Positions 7,260-11,445 of a DNA stretch of 11,445 bases are shown piece after piece. Within the stretch, counting starts at the first letter, position 1; each line of letters starts with the position of its first letter. Under the pieces are notes generated by a model. The model did not search any database and had not been told where the DNA came from. It was given only the letters and a program-made list of their open reading frames with translations. Both the position numbers and the translations under genes were made by a program. Source of the stretch: Bacteroidetes bacterium UBA4009 (GTDB taxonomy: Bacteria; Bacteroidota; Bacteroidia; NS11-12g; UBA9320). The stretch is from positions 21,877 to 33,321 of the forward strand of contig DGBH01000177.1 of assembly GCA_002384205.1 (NCBI GenBank). The letters run 5' to 3'.

Positions 7260-7778
7260 GTGATTGAGTTGGAACTATCAGATATAGCGTTGTTGTACAA
7301 AACGGTAGTGGTATTGCCGCAAGACAAAATAACTAAAACTGTTATCGAAACTACGACAGCAGTAATTGCTGAAGTTTCTCCAGCTCTAGAGGAAGAAAGC
7401 GCCACTCTCATTGTAGACCCTGCTGCACCAAGAAAGGTAGAGCATCCTTTCGTTATTGTTACCAATTCCATTCTAAAGGAGAAATACCTTGTGCCAGAGA
7501 GTTCATTCACTAAGATAATACAAGCACTTCACATTCCGCAAGTAGCCGAGTACATCGTACAGGAAGATGCATTTATAGCCAATCAAGATGCGTACCGATG
7601 CATCTGGGCTATTGGCATAAACCCTGAAACCGTTGAATACTTGCATAAATTAGGGCATCAGAATCTGCTCATATCGCCAGATGTTCTAAGCTTAACCAGC
7701 ACAGAAGAAAAGACTGCTATGTACGCACCTCTTAAGCAGTTTATAGCGAGTAATCAAAAAGAGCTTTCCAAGCTTTAA
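7260..7778 (+). CDS. uncharacterised 172-aa protein, possibly HolD (DNA polymerase III psi)-like
   Basis: The protein has no signal peptide or membrane segment and is probably cytoplasmic. Residues 1-20 look helical, 22-60 are a low-complexity T/V/A/E-rich stretch, and 62-172 look like a compact alpha/beta domain: FVIVTNS, SSFTKIIQALHI, RCIWAIGI, HQNLLISPDVLSL, then KTAMYAPLKQFI at the end. The order (helix with L.I, a short strand ending in G, then SP-x-L, then K-x(8)-K-Q near the C-terminus) recalls the small psi subunit of the clamp loader. This is from memory of the pattern and weak. Start: a TAG stop at 7257-7259 directly precedes GTG 7260, the first usable start; the next Met is far inside the fold. 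It is transcribed away from ilvE and no clear terminator follows. The gene looks real from its length and normal-looking protein; function is uncertain. Confidence 0.65.
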   Translation: MIELELSDIALLYKTVVVLPQDKITKTVIETTTAVIAEVSPALEEESATLIVDPAAPRKVEHPFVIVTNSILKEKYLVPESSFTKIIQALHIPQVAEYIVQEDAFIANQDAYRCIWAIGINPETVEYLHKLGHQNLLISPDVLSLTSTEEKTAMYAPLKQFIASNQKELSKL

Positions 7779-7951
7779 TCTTTGTTAAAGTTTAGCTTTA
7801 TTTAATATTCCCTTAATATCCCCCTTTACTATTCATCTGTTATTTACCGGCTATTTTGAGTGAATATACTTAAGAGCTATGTCATGGGTAAATGTTCAAT
7901 ACACCTATGAATTATTATCTTTGCCTACTTTCTTAATCAGAAATCAATTAA
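7779..7951. other. intergenic spacer upstream of the 802-aa gene
   Basis: This 173-bp AT-rich spacer starts with a weak hairpin, CTTTAA/TTAAAG around TCTTTG (starting inside the end of the preceding gene), too weak to call a terminator with confidence. It ends with the promoter of the 802-aa gene. A 9-mer GAGTGAATA (7858-7866) also occurs upstream of ilvE (7139-7147). No ORF is seen. Confidence 0.4.
7916..7923 (+). promoter_or_regulatory. -7 promoter box of the 802-aa gene
   Basis: TATCTTTG is a perfect TAnnTTTG box. TTC at 7895-7897, 18 nt upstream, may stand in for the -33 TTG with one mismatch. The ATG is 28 nt downstream, so unlike the other genes here this one would have a true, A/T-rich leader. 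Confidence 0.65.
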
Positions 7952-10360
7952 ATGCTAACCAAAGACGATTTTACGAAATACAAACACCAATCTTTTTTTT
8001 TAAAACTAAAAGAGTTAGTAGCAAATCCAAGCACTAACCCATTTGCGTATAAGATGGTTTTTTTTGGTGGCACAGGTGCTGTTGGAGGACAAGCCGTCAT
8101 AGAAGTGCTTGAATCTTATGCTTACATGAAAAATGCAAGTGTAAAAGCACCCAACGCAAGACCACAACTCGTAATCACAGGCATCAACAAGTCGCAAATA
8201 GAGCAGTTTTGTGGCAAGCTTTTTCAAGTATTCGGTAAGCAACAGTTTAAAACCATTGCAGAGCAAGGAGATGAATCTATTTTACTTTACGACGGATTCG
8301 TAGAACTTCATTTTAAAACATTGATGGCTATTCCTAAGTTTCAGACAGACTTAGAAGAAGCACTTAAAAACATAGACGAGAAGCAGGCTAAAATTAATTA
8401 TCTAGTAGCGGAAGCCAGCAGAACAACTTCTCCGTTTGAGGCATTTATTAAAGAAATAAAAATAGAACTTGGCATAGCGCCAGAAGACAAAATACGAGCT
8501 GTTTTTAGCGGTATACCTGTACCCAGTGTCGCCACGTATCACTTCGAAAATATAGATATACTTCTTGACAAACACGGCTTATCTGACGGCGATGATGAGA
8601 AATTGATAGAACGCTCCATAAAAAAAGAAATACTCAAAGGGCTTGCTGAAGACTTTGGTGACATAAAAAAACATCACGCCGAAGAAGTACTTATGGCGCA
8701 TACTACCTCGGTAGGTGGCATGTATCAAATTATAGATGGCGAACCGGTAATCAAATTAGGTTACGCTCACTCTTCTTTGGGTTTCTTGCTCAAAGAAAAG
8801 CAATTCTATGCCAACGAGCTAACCATACACTACTCTAATTACGGCCTTAAAAGCTTGGTAACAGCCAGTGCCATTGGCATAGATTATATTTATGCAAGCA
8901 GCACTCTACCGTTGAGCAGTGGCATATCACGTAAGTTTAGACAAGCATCCGAAAACAATACATTGCCTTTTGATTTAAAAGTTACTTTTGATCAAAAAGG
9001 TGATCGATTACTGAATAAAGTATTCGAAGCTAAAAGTATAGCCGTCATCCATCCTGTTTCAAACTCGGCAAGTGAGACCATGACTAAAAGCAAGTTAGAT
9101 TATGGGAATGAGAATGACAACATCCCTGATCTTCATGTAAACTATGCACTTAGAAGTGGTGAAAATGGACTTTTCTCACTAGATAACGCTTATGCATTAT
9201 ATCTCAATATGAAAATCGCTTCTCAAGAAGAATTGGCGCACGTATTGGTGAGCAATGCTTTGCTAGGCGATGACCCACAAAAACCTTGGTTTGACACTAA
9301 TGGCATTTGCTATTATACGCAAACGGATAATTCTAGCCTTGTATTTGCTTTGCTAAACAATAGAAAAGAATTCAGACGCTACCAAACGAGTGCGTTTACT
9401 ACAAAAGCATTTCAAGAGCTAGGAAGTAGCAAGCACCAAGCAGAGCTTCACATGCACGGTTTATTCATGTTAATGCATAAGCTTAAAAACCTAAACTCTA
9501 AACAAGTAAGCGACCAAGTAACCAGTAAGTATGAAGAGCAAGAAGTAAAGCAGTGGGTGGATGCAAATACTTCTAAATTACGCTTAGAAGATGTGGTAGA
9601 ATACGGTAAGAATATTACGAGCCTAGCTAAATCGTTTAGTGATTTATTTGCTATTCAATCTGCAGAAGATCTGGCGCTTTATACGGGCTTTAAAGGCGGA
9701 TTAAGTGGATTTACACTTACTTTTTACAACGGTTTATTTTCGGCGGTAACTAAGACAATAAATGCTATTACGTCGTTGGGTACTCCCATTATTTTCCAGA
9801 ATGCACACGGGAAAGATGAAATTCTTTCGGGACCCTATTTTGCACCACTTGATCTAGTACTTAGCACTAACTATACGTTGATCGAAAAAATAGATTCACT
9901 CTGTAAAGAACAACAACTAGATAGAGACGTCTTTATTAACTGGCTAGTATGCAACAATGGATTTGTAGATTTACGTCCCAATGCGGTACTAAATATGGCT
10001 AAAACCTACATTGGAGGTTTAACAGACCAAATACATATACTACAAACAGAGGAGGCATTCAGAGAGGCAATCAATAATTTGAAGCTAAAAAATGCGCGTA
10101 ACATAAAAGAGAACTACCATTATAACACCAGTGGATTATTAGCCTATTGTGGCAGAATAACGGGCTTATATGAACAACTAGAGCAGTTTGATTTAAGTTT
10201 GGGCACCTACAACGGGTGGAAAGCGCTATTCCCAATAGACGGAAATGAGAATCATATTCTTATCCCAGGATTGGTGGAGGCTATGCGTCACTACTCCGAA
10301 GGTTTGGGCAAGATAACCGGCACGGAATTCTTGTATCCGAGATACGGTTATTTCGGGTAA
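7952..10360 (+). CDS. large protein of unknown function with N-terminal Rossmann nucleotide-binding motif
   Basis: This 802-aa protein has no signal peptide or clear membrane segment and is probably cytoplasmic. I do not recognise the family. Residues 33-50 read as a beta strand followed by GGTGAVGG (G39, G42, G45) and a helix, the GxxGxxG loop of NAD(P)-binding Rossmann folds of the extended SDR type. The next strand would be PQLVITGI (71-78). A YxxxK catalytic pair in the SDR position is not evident. Later regions with strong order are AHTTSVGGMYQI (249-260), GLKSLVTASAIGIDYI (298-313), PVSNSASETMT (368-378), TGFKGGLSGFTLTFYNG (578-594), QNAHGKDEILSGPYF (616-630), and the C-terminal TEFLYPRYGYFG. 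The length far exceeds an SDR, so about 500 residues belong to other, unassigned domains. Start ATG 7952 lies 28 nt after a perfect promoter box. T9 (7993-8001) and T8 (8058-8065) tracts lie near the 5' end. It appears to be its own transcription unit. Confidence 0.85.
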   Translation: MLTKDDFTKYKHQSFFLKLKELVANPSTNPFAYKMVFFGGTGAVGGQAVIEVLESYAYMKNASVKAPNARPQLVITGINKSQIEQFCGKLFQVFGKQQFKTIAEQGDESILLYDGFVELHFKTLMAIPKFQTDLEEALKNIDEKQAKINYLVAEASRTTSPFEAFIKEIKIELGIAPEDKIRAVFSGIPVPSVATYHFENIDILLDKHGLSDGDDEKLIERSIKKEILKGLAEDFGDIKKHHAEEVLMAHTTSVGGMYQIIDGEPVIKLGYAHSSLGFLLKEKQFYANELTIHYSNYGLKSLVTASAIGIDYIYASSTLPLSSGISRKFRQASENNTLPFDLKVTFDQKGDRLLNKVFEAKSIAVIHPVSNSASETMTKSKLDYGNENDNIPDLHVNYALRSGENGLFSLDNAYALYLNMKIASQEELAHVLVSNALLGDDPQKPWFDTNGICYYTQTDNSSLVFALLNNRKEFRRYQTSAFTTKAFQELGSSKHQAELHMHGLFMLMHKLKNLNSKQVSDQVTSKYEEQEVKQWVDANTSKLRLEDVVEYGKNITSLAKSFSDLFAIQSAEDLALYTGFKGGLSGFTLTFYNGLFSAVTKTINAITSLGTPIIFQNAHGKDEILSGPYFAPLDLVLSTNYTLIEKIDSLCKEQQLDRDVFINWLVCNNGFVDLRPNAVLNMAKTYIGGLTDQIHILQTEEAFREAINNLKLKNARNIKENYHYNTSGLLAYCGRITGLYEQLEQFDLSLGTYNGWKALFPIDGNENHILIPGLVEAMRHYSEGLGKITGTEFLYPRYGYFG

Positions 10361-10371
10361 CATTTTTATCT

Positions 10372-10379
10372 TATTTTTG
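10372..10379 (+). promoter_or_regulatory. -7 promoter box of the small secreted-protein gene
   Basis: TATTTTTG is a perfect TAnnTTTG box just 11 nt past the stop of the 802-aa gene and 5 nt before the TTG start at 10385. It suggests separate transcription and supports the TTG start. Confidence 0.55.
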
Positions 10380-10384
10380 AGTCA

Positions 10385-10717
10385 TTGAAAACATTAATAC
10401 TCACAACTTTAATTTTAGTAAGTATCATTAGCTACTCACAAAACGTAGATTACTTGCACGTAAGAGATAGTCTTACAAATCTTTCTTGCGGTGATATGAA
10501 TTACGATGATGTTGTGCATTCAAGAACAAATCTTGAAAATTTCGATCCTTCATGTATTTATTTAAATAAATCAGAATACTATCGAAATTTAGGTTTTAGT
10601 TACTATTTGAGCTTTGCCAAAACCATTGATAGCAACTTTCTAGAAAAAGCTATTATCGCTTATACTATAATGCTATCGAATCTGATTCAAACTCCTATAT
10701 TTCCATGTGGGATTTGA
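10385..10717 (+). CDS. small secreted protein, reading frame cut short by an apparent frameshift
   Basis: The frame as it stands encodes 110 aa. MKTLILTTLILVSIISYSQ is a typical Bacteroidota signal peptide, so the product is exported to the periplasm or beyond. The mature part (residues 20-95) is rich in Asn, Asp, Ser and Tyr, and SEYYRNLGFSYYLSFAK...FLEKAIIAYT looks like a TPR-type helix pair. After about residue 95 the frame gives an unlike-protein tail (LSNLIQTPIFPCGI) and stops, while a good continuation lies in another frame (see next entry). There is no ATG; TTG at 10385 is the start, supported by the signal peptide that follows at once and by the -7 box 5 nt upstream. It is either a recent pseudogene, a sequence error, or a truncated but working gene. 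Function unknown. Confidence 0.55.
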   Translation: MKTLILTTLILVSIISYSQNVDYLHVRDSLTNLSCGDMNYDDVVHSRTNLENFDPSCIYLNKSEYYRNLGFSYYLSFAKTIDSNFLEKAIIAYTIMLSNLIQTPIFPCGI

Positions 10718-10863
10718 GCCTTTGTTATTTTTTTAACCACGAATATGAACTTGGTCTATTTATGCTCGATCGATATAAAATAAAGGTGCCACCAGCATAT
10801 TTCTCGCCAAAAGAATATCGAGTTTATCAAAGATATTTTATAAAAAACTTGCGTAAAGAATAA
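10672..10863 (+). pseudogene. frame-shifted C-terminal part of the small secreted protein
   Basis: In a frame shifted by one base from the preceding gene, 63 sensible codons run from about 10672 to the TAA at 10861-10863: AIESDSNSYISMWDLSLCYF, then FFNHEYELG..., then PPAYFSPKEYRVYQRYF. Adding one A to the AA pair at 10669-10670 joins the parts as AYT-I-N-AIESDSN, giving a protein of about 159 aa with TPR-like helices. This stretch runs right up to the terminator hairpin, the expected place for the true gene end. No start codon or promoter of its own fits. The junction (ATAATG) is not a recognised -1 slippery heptamer, so programmed shifting is less likely than an indel. Confidence 0.6.
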
Positions 10864-10891
10864 AAAAATCCGCTTTCGCGGATTTCTTTTT
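10862..10891. terminator. bidirectional terminator between the small secreted-protein gene and ftsZ
   Basis: AAATCCGC (10866-10873), loop TTTC and GCGGATTT (10878-10885) form an 8-bp stem, preceded by an A7 run and followed by a T-rich run broken by one C. It lies directly after the TAA at 10863 on the plus strand and 33 bp past the ftsZ stop on the minus strand, so it can end both convergent transcripts. Confidence 0.85.
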
Positions 10892-10923
10892 ACATTAAGT
10901 ATTAAATAAAAAAAATGATTTCG

Positions 10924-11445
10924 CTAATCTACATTGTCATGCAAAAAAGAGTTATTCGTTCGTAATTCCGGCTTTTTATCTGGTTCTTCTATCAAACTGG
11001 TACGTGATATTTCGTTTTCACTAGAGTGTGTTAATTCATCCAGCAAAACCCCTTTTCGCTTATACGCTGGCATATTTTCTAGTTCTTCAAGGCCATTTAC
11101 TTTATTAGACGTCTCGTTTAACTCACGCAAGTACTTCATTCGTTTCAATTGCTCGTTCTTACGATCAGCGGCTATAGAGCCATCCATTTCATTAAGTTGA
11201 TCGAATATGGTCGTTTGTTTCTGCGTAATGAGCGAGTTCTTAGTAATTCCATCTTCATTGATATTGACCATGCTAAGGTCAAATTCTATTTCTCGTTCAG
11301 TTACTAGCTCTGTTTTGTATCGATTAACATTTCTATCAAAACCGGTAGCAATTACCGTTACAGAAATAGCTCGGCCTAAGGATGCATCGTAACATAATCC
11401 GCATTTTAAAGTAGCATCTCTTCCTGCTTCATTTTGCAAGAACTC
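10924..11445 (-). CDS. ftsZ: cell division protein FtsZ, C-terminal part (5' end outside window)
   Basis: The last 173 codons of ftsZ are present; the gene runs off the right edge in frame (first visible residues EFLQNEAGRDA). FtsZ is the tubulin-like GTPase that polymerises at mid-cell and recruits the division machinery. The visible part starts near the end of the C-terminal tubulin subdomain: CGLCYDASLGRAISVTVIATGF is the conserved block of the last strands; the GTPase domain with the GGGTGTG motif is outside. A charged, variable linker follows, with NEQLKRMKYLRELNETSN probably helical. ENMPAYKRKGV matches the conserved C-terminal peptide that binds FtsA-type anchors (compare IPAFLRKQ in E. 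coli). A further tail of about 40 residues ends in NNSFLHDNVD, as in Flavobacteriia. A terminator follows, so ftsZ is last in its operon. An internal TTG at 11439 is not a start. Confidence 0.95.
   Translation of the reverse strand, partial: EFLQNEAGRDATLKCGLCYDASLGRAISVTVIATGFDRNVNRYKTELVTEREIEFDLSMVNINEDGITKNSLITQKQTTIFDQLNEMDGSIAADRKNEQLKRMKYLRELNETSNKVNGLEELENMPAYKRKGVLLDELTHSSENEISRTSLIEEPDKKPELRTNNSFLHDNVD

Noticed and set aside
7256..7510. Minus-strand 84-codon open frame inside the 172-aa gene
   Set aside because: It is antisense to a better frame and its translation is Ser/Thr/Val-rich low-complexity sequence with no domain.
7139..7866. 9-mer GAGTGAATA in both intergenic regions (7139-7147 and 7858-7866) as a shared regulator site
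   Set aside because: Only two copies in AT-rich spacers, at different distances from the promoters; chance is a sufficient explanation without wider conservation.
8015..8266. Minus-strand 83-codon open frame over the 5' part of the 802-aa gene
   Set aside because: Cys/Leu-rich shadow translation with no promoter; the plus-strand frame has a perfect promoter and a Rossmann motif.
10934..11392. Two plus-strand open frames over the end of ftsZ
   Set aside because: They are antisense to a clearly recognised FtsZ C-terminus.
1..11445. Mobile element, CRISPR array, defence cluster, tRNA or rRNA
   Set aside because: No repeat-spacer array, terminal inverted repeats, transposase or integrase motifs, or tRNA-like cloverleaf was seen; the gene content is core and envelope type.

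Overview
The window is chromosomal DNA of a member of the Bacteroidota, most likely class Flavobacteriia. The evidence is: the C-terminal part of an FtsZ ending in the flavobacterial-style tail FLHDNVD; a Porin_10-type putative porin; Bacteroidota -7 promoter boxes (TAnnTTTG) a few bases before several start codons; no visible Shine-Dalgarno sequences; AT-rich spacers; and A-run/hairpin/T-run terminators. It looks like an ordinary housekeeping and cell-envelope region. I see no tRNA, rRNA, CRISPR array, transposase, integrase or phage gene.

Layout. Positions 1-2545, minus strand: a membrane-anchored LTA-synthase-like sulfatase-fold enzyme (3' end outside the window) downstream of, and overlapping by 7 nt, a DAO-family FAD oxidoreductase. 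A 43-bp divergent promoter region separates these from a plus-strand pair (2589-4886), a small Ig-like lipoprotein and a putative outer-membrane porin. The porin gene runs tail to tail into a minus-strand gene for a secreted protein with two OmpA-like domains (4883-5965); the two stop codons overlap in CTAA. Behind a strong hairpin terminator (5989-6023) lies minus-strand ilvE, the branched-chain aminotransferase (6046-7092). A 167-bp intergenic region with inverted and direct repeats separates ilvE from a divergent 172-aa protein with a GTG start, which weakly resembles DNA polymerase III psi subunit (HolD). Next come an 802-aa protein of unknown function with an N-terminal Rossmann nucleotide-binding motif (7952-10360) and a small secreted protein that appears to be broken by a 1-nt frameshift (10385-10863). 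A bidirectional terminator separates this from the 3' part of ftsZ (minus strand, running off the right edge).

How the genes relate. Three units concern the envelope: the sulfatase-fold enzyme, the lipoprotein/porin pair and the double-OmpA protein, which may bind peptidoglycan. IlvE and FtsZ are core metabolism and cell division. The most novel item is the 802-aa protein, for which I recognise no family beyond the N-terminal GGTGAVGG nucleotide-binding loop. Corrected starts matter here: the longest open frames of the oxidoreductase, the lipoprotein and ilvE begin at TTG or GTG codons that lie in or upstream of the promoter box, and the real starts are the downstream ATGs.
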